Assembly: GCF_042477335.2 (NCBI RefSeq)
Contig: NC_091246.1
Coordinates: 21,387,001 to 21,451,000 of the forward strand
Direction: 5' to 3'
Length of the DNA: 64,000 bases
Origin: Ovis canadensis
Taxonomy: Eukaryota > Chordata > Mammalia > Artiodactyla > Bovidae
Shown here: positions 1 through 13,074 of the stretch, piece by piece
Layout of the letters: every line of letters begins with the position of its first letter
Position numbering within the stretch: position 1 is the first letter of the stretch
The notes under the pieces: model-generated
Told to the model about the DNA's origin: nothing
Database searches by the model: none
What the model saw: the letters and a program-made list of their open reading frames with translations, nothing else
Translations under genes and position numbers: made by a program

Positions 1-432
1 TGGATGAAACTGGAGCCAATTATACAGAGTGAAGTAAGCCAGAAAGAAAAACACCAATACAGTATACTAATGCATATATATTGAATTTAGGAAGATGGCA
101 ATGACGACCCTGTATGCAAGACAGGAAAAAAGACACAGATGTGTATAACGGACTTTTGGACTCAGAGGGAGAGGGAGAGGGTGGGATGATTTGAGAGAAT
201 GACATTCTAACATGTATACTATCATGTAAGAATTGAATCGCCAGTCTATGTCTGACGCAGGATATAGCATGCTTGGGGCTGGTGCATGGGGATGACCCAG
301 AGAGATGTTGTGGGGAGGGAGGTGGGAGAGGGGTTCATGTTTGGAAACGCATGTAAGAATTAAAGATTAAAATTTAAAAAATAAAAAACTAAAAAATAAA
401 TAAATAAATAAAAAATAAATAAAATAAAATAA
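1..432 (+). mobile_element. Young L1 3' end, cut by the window start
   Basis: ORF2 C-terminus (WMKLEPIIQSEVSQKEKHQYS) and the short 3' UTR ending ATTAAAGATTAAAATTTA, then an A-rich tail with TAAA/AAATAAA repeats to about 432. Nearly identical to the copies ending at 12151 and 27220. It lies inside an older L1 that resumes at about 433. Confidence 0.88.
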
Positions 433-1380
433 TATGTGCAGAGGAACTGAATAGACATTAAAAAAAAACAAAATGCATGCAAATCTCCAAAGGGTACATG
501 AAGAAAAATGTTCAACATCACTAACCATCAGGGAAATGCAAATCAAAACCACACTGAGATAAACTCATATCTATTGGAAAGTTTTTCATCAAAAAGATAA
601 GAAATGTGTTAGTGAGGATGTGGGGGCAGGGGGAACTCCTGCGCACTGTTAGTAGAAATGTATATTGTTACAACTACTATGGAAATGGAGGACCCTCAAA
701 AACTTAAAAATAGAACTAATATATGATTCAGCAATCCCCCACCTGAATGTTTATCTGAAGGTAATTGAAACTTTATATCAAAAAAGATACATGCACTCCC
801 ATGTTCACTGAAGCATTATTTAGAATAGGCAAGATATGGAAATACCCAAATATCCATCCATGGATGAATGGATAAACAATGGAATATTACTCAGCCATGA
901 GAATAAAAAAGAAATTCTGCCATTTGCAACAATACAGATGGAATTTGAGGGCATTATGCTAAGTGAAATAAGTCAGATAGAGAAAGACAAATACTGTATA
1001 ACCTCACATATGGAAGCTAAAAAAGCCAAAGTTACAGAAACAGAGAATAAAATGATGGTTTCCAGAGACTGAGGGGTGGGAGAAATGGGGAGATACTGGT
1101 CAAAGGTATACAAAATTCTGGATATAAGATGAATAAGTTCTTGGGATCTAATGTACAACATGGTGATTATAGTTAGCAATACTGTATTTTATATTTGAAA
1201 GTTTCTAAGAGTTTTGTGTTCTTGTCATAAAAAGGAAATAGTAATTATGTAAACTGATGGCTGTGTTAACTAACCATACTGTGGTAATCATTTCATGGTA
1301 CTTAAGTACATAAAATCAACACAATGCTTGAACTTGTACAATGCTGCATGTCAATTATATCTCAAAAAAGCTGGAAAAAA
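433..1380 (+). mobile_element. Old L1 3' end interrupted by the young L1
   Basis: Diverged L1 ORF2 C-terminus and 3' UTR. Recognisable phrases are 'gaggaactgaatagacatt', 'aacatcactaaccatcaggga', 'gaatggataaacaatggaata' and the 3' UTR phrases 'gatggtttccagagactg' and 'atgtacaacatggtgattatag'. Much more diverged than the neighbouring young tail. It ends near 1380 in an A-rich tract. Confidence 0.8.
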
Positions 1381-1419
1381 TTTTAAAATACGATTGCCAA
1401 TGAGTTGTCTGTTCAGCAT

Positions 1420-1694
1420 GCTGCTGCTGCCGCTAAGTCGCTTCAGTCGTGTCCAACTCTGTACGACCCCATAGACGGCCACCCACCAGGCTTCTCCGTC
1501 CCTGGGATTCTCCAGGCAAGAACACTGGAGTGGGTTGCCATTTCCTTTTCCAATGAAGGAAAGTGAAAAGTGAAAGTGAAGTTGCTCAGTCGTGTCCGAC
1601 TCGTAGCGACCCCATGGACTGCAGCCTACCAGGCTCCTCTGCCCATGGGGTTTTCCAGGCAAGAGTACTGGAGTGGGTTGGCATTGACTTCTCC
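1420..1694 (-). mobile_element. Bov-A2 dimeric SINE
   Basis: Two related units in tandem ('ctaagtcgcttcagtcgtgtc' and 'gaagttgctcagtcgtgtccg'), each followed by 'ccatggactgcag' and 'ttccaggcaaga', reading as the reverse complement of the SINE. A 12-bp target-site duplication TCTGTTCAGCAT lies at 1408-1419 and 1695-1706. Confidence 0.9.
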
Positions 1695-1720
1695 TCTGTT
1701 CAGCATAGATTGTATCTATT

Positions 1721-1905
1721 TGTTATATACTTAGTCACTCAGTCATGATTCTTTACTGTCTGAGTCACCAGGGAAGCCCAAGAATACTAGAGTGAGTAGC
1801 CTATCCCTTCTTCAGGAGATCTTCCCGACCAAGGAATCGAACTGGGGTCTCCTGCATCACAGGTAGATTATTTACCAGCTTAGCTACCAGTGAAGCTCAG
1901 ATTTT
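1721..1905 (-). mobile_element. Old, rearranged Bov-tA SINE
   Basis: Contains scrambled Bov-tA pieces: 'tcactcagtcatg', 'gtcaccagggaagccc', 'aagaatactagagtgagtag', then the tRNA-like head in reverse ('gatcttcccgacc', 'ctcctgcatcacaggtag', 'accagtgaagctc'). Diverged, with an internal duplication or rearrangement. Confidence 0.7.
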
Positions 1906-2551
1906 AAAACACAGCATTAGTTAAAACCCTTTTTACCTCAAGTTCTTCATTTGGAAAATGAGGGCAATGACACATTTACCTCCTCCAAAATTGTGTTGTA
2001 ATTATAATGAATAAGTGAGATTATATTGAATTAACATGCTTTGCACAGCAGAGAAACAACCAACACCACAGAATGAGAGAAAACATATTTTCTCAGGTTT
2101 TAAAATCACCTAAAAAAGTTAAAAAGTCATATACTGTGGTTCAGGCATTATTATACCTAAAATACTATTATTGTCATGACCAAATTAAAGATATAACAAT
2201 ATAATTCTATCATATTGCTATAATATATTAAAGGATAAGGAAAATACTTGTGATCTTCAATCTCTTTCAACATTATCTCACTTGTCCCTGTATCTTTTAT
2301 TATTATATTTGTGTATATATCTGTCTCCTCCACTAGACCATTAATTCAGCAAATATTTTTGAGCCAGACACTATGCTAGGAATTGGATATGCAACACTAG
2401 GCAACTTAGAATAGTCTCCAAACTCAAGGAGAAAGTCGTACCTCTATACAGTTTTATAGTTACAGCTTTATACAAGCTTATAACAGCTTGTGTGTACTCT
2501 TTAATATACAGCATCTGTGTAGGTATTCACAGAAGGCAGTGACCATATGTC
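1906..2551. other. AT-rich intergenic DNA with a possible L2/MIR-class fossil at 2335-2440
   Basis: No gene seen. The stretch 2335-2440 ('attcagcaaatatttttgag', 'gacactatgctaggaattgg') resembles a widespread ancient mammalian repeat (L2 or MIR class). It is diverged and weakly supported. Confidence 0.35.
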
Positions 2552-2980
2552 TTTCAGTTCAGTTCAGTCGCTCAGTCGTGTCCATCTCTTTGCGACCCCA
2601 TGAATTGCAGCATGCCAGGCCTCCCTGTCCATCACAAACTCCCAGAGTTCACTCACACTCACATCCATCGAGTCCATGATGCCATCCAGCCATCTCATCC
2701 TGGGTCGTCCCCTTCTCCTCCTGCCCCCAATCCCTCCCAGCATCAGACTCTTTTCCAATGAGTCAACTCTTCACATGAGGTGGCCAAAGTACTGGAGCTT
2801 CAGCTTTAGCATCATTCCTTCCAAAGAAATCCCAGGGTTGATCTCCTTCAGAATGGACTGGTTGGATCTCCTTGCAGTCCAAGGGACTCTCAAGAGTCTT
2901 CTCCAACACCACAGTTCAAACGCATCAATTCTTCGGTGCTCAGCCTTCTTCACAGTCCAACTCTCACATCCATACATCAG
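2552..2980 (-). mobile_element. BovB LINE 3' end (5'-truncated)
   Basis: The reverse strand reads the C-terminal end of BovB ORF2 (CESWTVKKAEHRRIDAFELWCW, LLRVPWTARRSNQSILKEI) and the 3' end finishing in CTGAACTGAA repeats at 2552. Same segment as the BovB tails at 13850 and 36985. Confidence 0.88.
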
Positions 2981-3109
2981 GTTCTGGGAACCAATTCTAC
3001 TTTGGGAGTGGTAGTTCTACATACCAAAAAGCCATTGTCTGAACACCAATTGGTTTTCCATTAATTCAACTCAATTCTGATATTATCTACTGGAAGACAG
3101 CATCAAATT

Positions 3110-3655
3110 TCACAATTAGGGGTTCAAGTTCCACAGTACTGCTCTCTCATCCCCCGACACTGACCTCAAAGGCCAGTTACAAGGCTGGATCATTGTTTTA
3201 TTATAAAAGGATATAACTCAGCAACAGCACAATGTTAAGAGAAGCAAAGGACAAGGTATGGGGAAAGTGCACCATTCTCCCCAAAATTTCCAGGTATCCA
3301 CCAATTCAAAAGTACTCTAAACCCAGTCCTTTTGAGTTTTGATGAAGGCTTCATTACATAGACATAATCGATTAAATCATTAGTCATTGGTGATTGATTC
3401 AATCTACAGGACTTCTTCCTTCCCTAGAGGTCAGAAGTGTGAGACCAAATATTTTAACCATCCAATCATACAATTTGTTCTCCTGGCAACTATCCCGCAT
3501 CCCTACCTGAGTTCCAAAAGTTGCCTCATAGCATAACAAAACACCCCTTTTGCTCTCACCATGTAGAAAATTCCAAGGGTTATAGGAGCTCTGTGCCAGA
3601 AAAGGGAACAAAGACTAAATAAATATTTATTATAAATCACAGCATGTAATTGTTA
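3110..3655 (+). mobile_element. Ancient LTR-like sequence
   Basis: Phrases such as 'tgaaggcttcattacatagac', 'gttctcctggcaacta' and 'gggttataggagctctgtgcc', with AATAAATATTTATTA close to the right end, resemble an ancient mammalian solo LTR with its polyadenylation signal. Family assignment is uncertain. Confidence 0.45.
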
Positions 3656-5489
3656 TTGTTATGCCTCTCAGTTCATAATATCAGTGCCTATTATCTACCA
3701 TAGAGTGAGTATACACACTAAGTAAGTTCAACTTCATGGGACTCAGTCTGGAACTAGGAGGAGGAATTCTCAGGAAGAGAGCCTTTGACAACACAGAGAG
3801 GCTACTACCAAAGAGCCAGTTGCTGAAATAAATTATATGTACATATATATATACATAAATATGCACATATATATTCTATAAATGGAAGTAATAGGCATAT
3901 AGGAAGCACTCAATAAATGTTATCCGCTAATATTATTACTGTTACTACTACTGTCTCTGAACTGGAAGTACGCCATTATAGTGAAAAACCAAGCCAAGCA
4001 TTTAGACTATTACACATTATATTTAAAAGCTGCACACAAATTATGTACAAATAGCAAATTATTTGACTTGCATTACAGTTGAATTGGGGCTAAAATGAGG
4101 TGTCTCCTAGTGGAGGCTACAAAATCATTTTTATTCCTCTGATTGTCTTTGAAAATGACTTTATCAATGTATGATAGAAACAATAAGGACAAAAGGGGAA
4201 TGATCAAAGTAGTTATATTTTGTGAGAACAATGAATGCTCATTGTGGTTAAATTTCCACGAATGTGATACATTGCATAACTGTCGTTTCACTCTCACTGC
4301 ATTCCATTAAGTCTGGAAGATTGTTGGTTGGTTATGCTGAGTGCTTCTTTTCTTTGTCCTTAGAGCACAAATAATAAGTTGATTTTCAGACTACAAATGC
4401 TTTCTTTTTAATCAATTCTTTGCCAGAGTGGAGCTTAAGTTCAAGAGTTGTTATTATTTTAAAAGTCTGTTTTAACAGCAGAAATCATTATCGTTTCTAA
4501 GCACTCTATTGCCTCCAAATCATGTTAACATGTGCACTCAGAGACTTGGGTGTTGGGCCAAATCTTATAAATTTAAATGAGAGAAGAAAAAAAAAAAGTT
4601 CAATGACTGTAGATAGAAAAACAAGTATTGTCAATGCCCTGGTCCAAACACTTTTGGTTGTTTAAAGAATCATATATACAAATAATGTGAAAAAAATTTC
4701 CACATGTTTATTTGTTCTTAAATTATTGTTTCTGAAAAGCATAAAGAATGTAGTCAGTGGATATCTGCATGTTTGTGGGTTTAAAACATAATTTTTTATA
4801 AGAATAAGATCTTCAAAATTAGGTAGAAAACCATATGAATAAATGTTTGCATCTATTAAATTTGTGAGTCTTTAGGGCATTAGTTTTATCAACTAAATGA
4901 TTATCCTTGGGTCTACTACCCAAATTAAAGACAGACTATCTATTGTACTTCTTTTCCCAAAAAATTCAAAATAAACTATGCTGTAGTTCATGACTATGTA
5001 TGATGTTTGACTAACATGAATTCAGTAACTCTAAACCCTAAAATTATAAGTTTTCGGTGGTATCATATACAGTGTCTATTTTATCTGCTTCCTTAATCTC
5101 TATGGCAAGTCTGAGGAGCGCTCATCCCACCTGAGTCTGAACTCCCCCAATAGCAAAGAAATTACTACTGTTAAAGATAACTGAAACTCTCTCCTGAACT
5201 AAGTCCAGAACCTTAAAAATACCTCCAACTAGAACCCAGAGATTACAACCAGGTACTCCTTAATTCTGCCTACCCATCTTAAATTTCACCCTTGGATTCC
5301 TACAGCTAAAATTACACCAGTCTTTGGAGATTGCAATACTCTAAGGCTCTGGCTCAGGAATAAATGATAACTATTACATTAAGACAGTTAGGCAGCCTGA
5401 AAGATTTCAAAATAGTCCTCAGTGTAAAAAGAAAGAACAGAGTCTGCAAAGGCTGCAGTTTGGCTCCTCTTATAGCCAGTGCTATATTT
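3656..5489. other. AT-rich intergenic DNA, no recognised gene
   Basis: No convincing reading frame or repeat. A short TA/CA-rich simple stretch lies at 3836-3875. The region is diffuse AT-rich DNA up to the BovB at 5490. Confidence 0.6.
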
Positions 5490-8260
5490 AAATCAGTTGA
5501 CCATTATATCTACTACTGTGGGCAAGAATCCCTTAGAAGAAATGGAGTAGCCATAGTACTCAACAGAAGAGTCCAAAATGCAGTACTAGGATGTAATCTC
5601 AAAAACAACAGAATGACCTCTGTTCATTTCCAAGGCAAATCGTTCAATATCACAGTAATCCAAGTCTATGCCCCAACAAGTAATGCTGATGAAGCTGAAG
5701 TTGAATGGTTCTATGAAGATCTACAAGACTCTCTAGAACTAACACCCAAATGGAATGCAAAAGTAAAAAGTCAAGAAACATCTGGCATAAAAGGCAAATC
5801 TGACCTTGGAGTACAGAATGAAGCAAGGCAAAAGCTAATAGAGTTCTGCCAAGAAAATGCACTGGTCATAGCAAACACCCTCTTCCAACAACATAAGAGA
5901 AGACTCTACACATGGACATCACCAGATGGTCAACACCAAAATCAGACTAATTATATTCTTTGCAGCCAAAGATGGAGAAGCTCTATACACTCAGCAAAAA
6001 CAAGACTGGGAGCTGACTGTGATTCAGATCATGAACACCTTATTGCCAAATTCAGGCTTAAATTAAAGAAAGTAGGGAAAACCATTAGACCATTCAGGTA
6101 TGACCTGAATCAAATCTCTTACAATTATACAGTGGAAGTGAGAAATAGATTTAAGGGACTAGATCTCATAGACAGAGTGCCTGATGAACTATGGGAGACA
6201 GGGATCAAGCCATCCCCAAGAAAAAGAAATGCAAAAAAAGCAAAATGGCTGTCTGAGGAGGACTTACAAATAGCTGTGAAAAGAGAAGCAAAAAGCAAAG
6301 GAGAAAAAGAAAGATATACCCATCTGAATGCAGAGTTCCAAAGAATAGCAAGGAAAGATAAGAAAGCCTTCCTCAGCGATCAGTGCAAAGAAATAGAGGA
6401 AAACAACAGAATGGGAAAGACTAGAGATCACTTCAAGAAAATTAGAGACAGCAAGGGAATATTTCATGCAAAGATGGGCTCAATAAAGGACAGAAATGGT
6501 ATGGACCTAACAGAAGCAGAAGATATTGAGAAAAGGTAGCAAGAATACACAGAAGAACTGTACAATAAAGATCTTCAAGACCCAGATAATCATGATGGTG
6601 TGCTCACTCACCTAGAGCCAGATATCCTGGAATGTGAAGTCAAGTGGGCCTTAGGAAACATCACTATGAACAAAGCTAGTGGAGGTGATTGAATTCCAGT
6701 TGAGCTATTCCAAATCCTAAAAGATGATGCTGTGAAAGTGCTGCACTCAATATGCCAGCAAATTTGGAAAATTCAGCAGTGGCCACAGGACAGGAAAAGG
6801 TCAGTTTTCATTCCAATCCCAAAGAAAGGCAATGTCAAAGAATGCTCAGACTACCACACAATTGTACTCATTTCATGGCTCAGAGGGTAAAGCATCTGCC
6901 TGCAATGCAGGAGATTCGATCCCTGGGTTGGGAAGATCCCCTGGAGAAGGAAATGGCAACCCACTCCAGTATTCTTGCCTGGAGAATCCCATGGACAGAG
7001 GAGCCTGATAGTGTACAATCCATGGGGTCGCAAAGAGTCAGACAGGACTGAGCGACTTCACTCACTCACTTCACTCACACGCTAGTAAAGTAATGCTTAA
7101 AATTCTCCAAGTCAGGCTTCAACAACACGTGAACCGTGAACATCCAGATGTTCAAGCTGGTTTTAAAAGGGCAGAGGAACCAGAGATCAAATTACCAACA
7201 TCCGCTGGATCATCGAAAAAGCAAGAGAGTTCCAGAAAAACATCTATTTCTGCTTTTTGACTATGCCAAAGCCTTTGACTGCATGGATCCCAATAAACTG
7301 TGGAAAATTCTGAAAGAGATGGGAATACCAGACCACCTGACCTGCCTCTTGAGAAATCTGTATGCAGGTCAGGAAGCAACAGTTGGAACTGGACATGAAA
7401 CAACAGTTTGGTTCCAAATAGGAAAAGGAGTACATCAAGGCTGTATAATGTCACCCTGCTTATTTAACTTATATGCAGAGTACATCATGAGTAATGCTGG
7501 GCTGGAAAAAGTACAAGCTGGAATTAAGTTTGCCAGGAGAAATATCAATAACCTCAGATATGCAGATGACACTACTCTTATGGCAAAAAGTGAAGAGGAA
7601 CTAAAAAGCCTCTTGATGAAAGTAAAAGAGGAGAGTGAAAAAGTTGGCTTAAAGCTCAACATTCAGAAAACTAAGTTCATGGCATCTGGTCCCATCACTT
7701 CATGGCAAATAGATGGGAAAACAGTGGAAACAGTGTCAGACTTTACTTTGGGGAGCTCCAAAATCACTGCAGATGATAACTGCAGCCATGAAATTAAAAG
7801 ATGCTTGCTCCTTGGAAGAAAAGTTATAACCAACCTAGGCAGCATATTAAAAAGCAGACATTATTTTGCCAACAAAAGTCCAACTAGTCGAAATTATGGT
7901 TTTTCCAGTAGTCATGCATGGATGTGAGAGTTGGACTATAAAGAAAGCTGAGCCCTGAAGAATTGATGCTTTTGAACTGTGGTGTTGGAGAAGACCCTTG
8001 AGAGTGCCTTGGACTGCAGGGAGATCCAACCAGGCCCATCCTAAAGGAAATCAGTCCTGAATATTCATTGGAAGCACTGATGTTGAAGCTGAAACTCCAA
8101 TATTTTGGCCACCTGATGCAAAGAGCTGACTCACTAGAAAAGGCCCTGATGCTGGGAAATATTGAAGTTGGGAGGAGAAGGGGCTGACAGAGGATGAGAT
8201 GGTTGGATGGCATCACCAACTCAATGGACACAAGTTTGAGTAAACTTGTGCACCATGTGC
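5490..8260 (+). mobile_element. BovB LINE, 5'-truncated, interrupted by a SINE
   Basis: Carries the endonuclease domain (from IYYCGQESLRRNGVAIV to YTWTSPDGQHQNQ), the linker (KKAKWLSEEDLQIAVKREAK) and reverse transcriptase (DYAKAFDCMDPNKLWKIL, GVHQGCIMSPCLFNLY, NNLRYADDTTLMAKSEEE) with YADD intact. Decay: the 'GDWN' part of the endonuclease is deleted near 5750 (now PKWNAK), an in-frame TAG ends the first half at 6537-6539, TGA occurs at 6689, and the frame breaks after 7925. BovB is a ruminant LINE of reptile origin by horizontal transfer (established knowledge). Confidence 0.9.
6875..7066 (+). mobile_element. Bov-tA SINE inserted in the BovB
   Basis: A forward tRNA-like head ('ggctcagagggtaaagcatc', 'gattcgatccctgggttggg') and tail ('tcgcaaagagtcagacagga', 'gagcgacttcactcac') split the BovB phrase 'actcatttcac|acgctagtaaagtaatgct'. 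The repeated ACTCA-TTCAC at each edge is the likely target-site duplication. Confidence 0.88.
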
Positions 8261-8639
8261 ACCATGACCACATCTGGTCTGAGAAAAGTATGATTCAATC
8301 AGCAGAATTAGGTCACTTTAGCAACTATATCCCATGTACCTATTTTTAATTACCATAGAGGTTCCTGTGTTTCTCTCATCTACTCTCTGACATCACTCTC
8401 ACTGTATTCATAGTTTTTCCCAGGAAACGTCTAGCCTGTTGCCTCTCACATTATCCCTACTGTGCCTCTTGGAGAGTACACAATGACTTATGGATCTCAC
8501 ATGTCTTTCAGTTTCAAGGAGCTGAAGTCCTTCATAATATCCTTTGGAAGTCCACAGTATTCAGAAGCCTGCAAAGTACATTTTAGGATCCTGATTTGGC
8601 CTGAGGTTGGAAGCACAAGATTATGGGCAATCAGAGAGA
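8261..8639. other. Intergenic DNA, no recognised gene
   Basis: Nothing recognisable between the end of BovB and the old L1; composition is ordinary. Confidence 0.5.
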
Positions 8640-11390
8640 CCATCAATGGGTTCACTAGAAAAAGTAGTGAGAGCCATCACAGATATCACTGGAGAGTGAT
8701 CAGATCAGGATGCTGGAATAGAAGGACATGGAGCCCATCTCCTCCCACAAATACATCAAAAATACACCTCCATGTAGAACATTTCTCACAGAATACTTGC
8801 TGAATGCCGGTAGATCTCATAAAGCCAAAATTACAAGCAAGATCACTATGTAATCTGGTAGGACAAAAGAGAAAAGAAATCTGGATGGGACCTGTACCAC
8901 TGGGAGGGAGCTGTAAAAGAAAAGAACCTCTATGAGTTCTGATAGCACACAAGTGCTGCAGGTTACCCACCTCAGAGGCAGGGATGAAATCTGAACTGAT
9001 CCTCAGGGGCCACATGGATTTACTCACTATAGGTGGTTTGTAAACTCTGTTCCTGAGGAACATCTGAAGGAACACTGGTACTCCTGTGACTGAGATGGGC
9101 ATTTGATATAACTCAACATTGATTCACTATAAAAACTCTTACAAAAGTGGGAACACATCTCAACATGATAAAAGCTGCTTATGACAAACCCACAGCCGAT
9201 ATACTCAGCAGTGAAAAGCTGAAAGTCTTCTTGCTAAAATCTGGAACAGGATGAGGATTCCTACTCTTACCACTTCTGGTTAAACTGTATTGGAAGTCCT
9301 AGTCACAGCAAGAAGACAATTAAATAAATAAATAAAAGATAATCCAAATTGGAAGGGAAGAGGTAAAATTTTCATAATATACAGGTATTACTCTATATAG
9401 ACAATCCTAAAGACTCCACACAAAAACTAGAACCAATCAATCAGTTCATCGGGATACAAAATTAACATTCAGAAATTGGTTGCATTTCTTTATACTAACA
9501 ATGTCAGAAAGTGAAAGTTTAAAAAAAAAAAAGTCCTTTAAAAATCACATCAAAAAATAAAATACTTGGGAAGAAACCCAACCAAGAAGGTGAAAGACTT
9601 ATATGCTCAGAACTATAAAACCTTGATAAAGGAAACTGAAGATGATTCAAAAAGAATGGGAAGATACATCATGCTCTTGGACTGGACAAAGTAGTATTAT
9701 TGAAATGGTCATGCCCAAAGCAATATGCAGATTTAATGTGATCCCTATCAAATTACCCATAACATTTTTCATGGAACTAGAAAAACAATCCTAAAATTCA
9801 TATGGAACCATAAAAGACCCAGAATTGCCAAAGCAATCCTGGAGAAAAGAATCAAGCTGGAGACATAACCCTCCCAGATTTTAGATTAATGCTATAAAGC
9901 TACAACAATCAAACAGTGTGATATGGGCACAAAAAGAGACATATGGGTCACTGGAACATAACAGAAAACCCAGAAATAAACCCACACACCTACAATTAAT
10001 TATTCTTCAAAAACAGAAGCAAGAATATACAATGGAAACAAGACAGTCTCCTCAGCAGGTGGTATTGGAAAAGCTGGACAGTAGTATGTAAATCAATGAA
10101 ATTAGAACAACACCCTCATGTCAAACACAAAAATACAATGGCTTAAAGACTTAATACAGGACATGACACAATAAAACTCCTAGAAGAGAATATAGGCAAA
10201 ACATACTCTGACGTAAATTATATGTTTTCTTAGGTCAGTCTTCCAAAGAAATAGAAATTAAAGCAAAAATAAACAGATGGAATCTAATCAAACTTATACC
10301 CTTTTGCACAGCAACCATTAACGAAACAAAAAGACTACACAGACTGGGAGAAAATATTTGCAAATAATGTGATGAACAAGAGCTTAATTTTCAAATGGCT
10401 TATACAACTTTCAATAATAAAAAAACAACCCAATAAAAAAAAAAAAGGCAGAAGACCTAAATAGACTTTTTTTCCAAAGAAGAGATATAGATGGCCAATA
10501 GGCACATGAAAAAATACTAAACATTGCTAATTATTAGAGAAATGCAAATCAAAACTAAAATAAAATACCATGTCTTATCAGTCAGAATGGCCATCATTAG
10601 CAAATGCTGGAGAAGATGTAAAGACAAGGGAATGCTGTCACTGTTCATGGGAATGTAACTTGGTGCAGCCACTATAGAAAACAGTATGGAAGTTCCTTAA
10701 AACCTAGAATTACCATATGATACCGCAATCCTCCTCCTGGGTATATATCCAGAGAAAACTGTAATTTGAAATGATACATTCACCCAAATGTTCACAGCAG
10801 CACTATTTACAATAGCCAAGGCATGGAAACCACCTAAATGTTCACTGACAGATGAATGGATAAAGATATATGCACAATGGAATACTATTCTGATATAAGT
10901 AAAGTAAGTAAGTAAAGTCACTCAGTCGTGTCCGATTCTTTGTGACCCCATGGACTGCAACCCACCAGGCTTCTCAGTCCATGGGATTCTCCAGGCAAGA
11001 ATACTGGAGTGAGTTGCCATTTCCTTCTCCTTTCCGATATAAAAGAAAAGTAAAACAATGCCATTTGTAGCAAAATAGATGGACCTAGAGATTATCATAC
11101 TAACTGAAGTAAGACAGAGAAATACAAATATCATATGATATCACTTATATGTGGAATCTAAAATATGGCACAAATGAACTTATTTACAAAACATAAATAG
11201 ACTCACAGACATAAAGGTAAAAGGCATATCCTTCCTTGAGGAAAGATAAATTAGGAGTTTGGGATTAGATACAAACTACTATATGTAATGTGAACAATAA
11301 GATCCTACTATATAGCACAGGGAACTATATTCCATACCCTGTAATAAAATTATAATAGAAAAGAAAAAAATTTTTAAAATGTTTTTTCAA
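8640..11390 (+). mobile_element. Old L1 LINE with internal deletion
   Basis: An L1 5' UTR-like part (about 8640-9110; 'ggagcccatctcctcccac', 'cacagaatacttgctgaatg') is joined near 9110 directly to the middle of ORF2 ('cacatctcaacatgataaaag', 'acaaacccacag'). Decayed ORF2 follows, then a 3' UTR with 'tatagcacagggaactatat' ending near 11385. ORF1 and the first half of ORF2 are missing. The two parts might instead be separate insertions. Confidence 0.75.
10899..11035 (-). mobile_element. Bov-A monomer SINE inside the old L1
   Basis: Reverse-oriented Bov-A unit ('cactcagtcgtgtccgattc' to 'tgccatttccttctcc'), with GATATAA repeated at 10892-10898 and 11036-11042 as the target-site duplication. The L1 text 'tactattctgatataa...aagaaaag' continues on either side. 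Confidence 0.85.
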
Positions 11391-11402
11391 TTAAAAAAGG
11401 TA

Positions 11403-12151
11403 CAAAGGGAACCCTCCTACACTGTTGGTGGGAATGCTAACTAGTACAGCCACTATGGAGAACAGTGTGGAGATTCCTTAAAAAATTGCAAATAGAACTG
11501 CCTTATGACCCAGCAATCCCACTGCTGGGCATACACACCAAGGAAACCAGAATGGAAAGAGACACATGTACCCCAGTGTTCATCGCAGCACTGTTTATAA
11601 TGGCCAGGACATGGAAACAACCTAGATGTCCATCAGCAGATGAATGGATAAGAAAGCTGTGGTACATATACACAATGGAGTATTACTCAGCTGTTAAAAA
11701 GAATTCATTTGAATCAGTTCTGATGAGATGGATGAAACTGGAGCCGATTATACAGAGTGAAGTAAGCCAGAAAGAAAAACACCAATACAGTATACTAACA
11801 CATATATATGGAATTTAGGAAGATGGCAATGACGACCCTGTATGCAAGACAGCAAAAAAGACACAGATGTGTATAACGGACTTTTGGACTCAGAGGGAGA
11901 GGGAGAGGGTGGGATGATTTGGGAGAATGGCATTCTAACATGTATACTATCATGTAAGAATCGAATCGCCAGTCTATGTCTGACGCAGGGTGCAGCATGC
12001 TTGGGGCTGGTGCATGGGGATGACCCAGAGAGATGTTGTGGGGAGGGAGGTGGGAGGGGGGTTCATGTTTGGGAATGCATGTAAGAATTAAAGATTTTAA
12101 AATTTAAAAAATAAAAAACTAAAAAAACAAAAACAAAACAAAACAAAAAAC
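11403..12151 (+). mobile_element. Young 5'-truncated L1
   Basis: Last 750 bp of a young L1. ORF2 C-terminus is open from 11465 to 11818 ([21 protein letters not shown] to YSILTHIYGI), followed by the 3' UTR ending ATTAAAGATTTTAAAATTTA and an A/C-rich tail. Target-site duplication AAAAAGGTA at 11394-11402 and 12152-12160. Confidence 0.92.
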
Positions 12152-12160
12152 AAAAAGGTA

Positions 12161-12608
12161 TCACTGGAACATCTGAAATTCACATAAAGGGGAAAGAGCA
12201 GACCCACATTCAGAGATCAATCTAGGCTGTAATACTGAGCAATTGAGTAGTATAGATACAAACAGTGGGATTTGGACCTTGGGACATGCTAATGAATTGC
12301 TCTTGTTGCTATTCCCCTGTCATTTAAGTCCACTTTGCCTTGGAGGTGATACACTAACACTAAGAAACATTTGATGTTGCCTACCTTGATCATAGAATAA
12401 CCTCTTATAAGTAGATAGAAAATGATCAAAGAATAGCCCTCTTCTGCAGTCCTCTTCAAAAAAGCAATAAAACAGAGAAGAATAGTATGGTAGACACAAA
12501 CTCTTTGTAAAAAAGACATACATTTATTTGTTTTCTTTAACTGTACAGACAAAAAGAAAGCCATGAATGTATTTGCATGAATGTATTCGCATGTATTTAT
12601 ATATGGAC
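12161..12608. other. Intergenic DNA, no recognised gene
   Basis: No repeat or coding signal that I recognise between the young L1 and the next SINE. Confidence 0.5.
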
Positions 12609-12822
12609 TTGGGCTTCCCTACGGCTCAGTCAGTAAAGAATCCTCGTGCATTGACAGGAGACATGGATTCGATCTCTGGGTTAGGAGGATCCCCTGGAGG
12701 AGGACACGGCAACCCATTCCAGAATTCTTGTCTGGAGAATCCCATAGACAGGGGAGCCTGGCGGGCTGGAGTTCATGGTGTCACAAAGAGTCAGACACAA
12801 CTGAGCAACTACGTGCAAGAGC
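12609..12822 (+). mobile_element. Bov-tA SINE
   Basis: Forward head 'ggcttccctacggctcagtc' with the tRNA-like B-box region 'gattcgatctctgggttagg' and the tail 'cacaaagagtcagacacaac'. It ends in a simple-repeat tail. Confidence 0.88.
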
Positions 12823-12872
12823 ATACACACACACACATATATATATTTATATTATATATATATATATAAACT
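12823..12872. repeat. (CA)n/(TA)n microsatellite at a SINE tail
   Basis: 'acacacacacac' followed by alternating TA for about 35 bp, directly at the 3' tail of the preceding SINE, a common place for ruminant microsatellites to arise. Confidence 0.85.
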
Positions 12873-13074
12873 AAAATATAGTGTCCCCAATTTCCAGACA
12901 GCTTTCCCCAAGATGGCTGCTACTCTATTTGGTTTATATGTATATGAAATATCTGTTCATATAGAGGTGCGTAATTTTGTCTTTCTTAGGTTAACAGGGC
13001 CTTTATTGTTCTAAAAGTTGCCTTTTTGCATAATAATGTATACTGGAACTTTTCAAATGTCAACACATACAGGG

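Noticed and set aside
5364-6539. 391-codon open frame as a host gene
   Set aside because: From about 5490 it is BovB endonuclease and linker; the first 40 codons are chance read-in from flanking DNA.
8462-9102. Overlapping open frames of 113 and 138 codons
   Set aside because: They lie in old L1 5' UTR-like sequence or its flank, on opposite strands, without recognisable domains.
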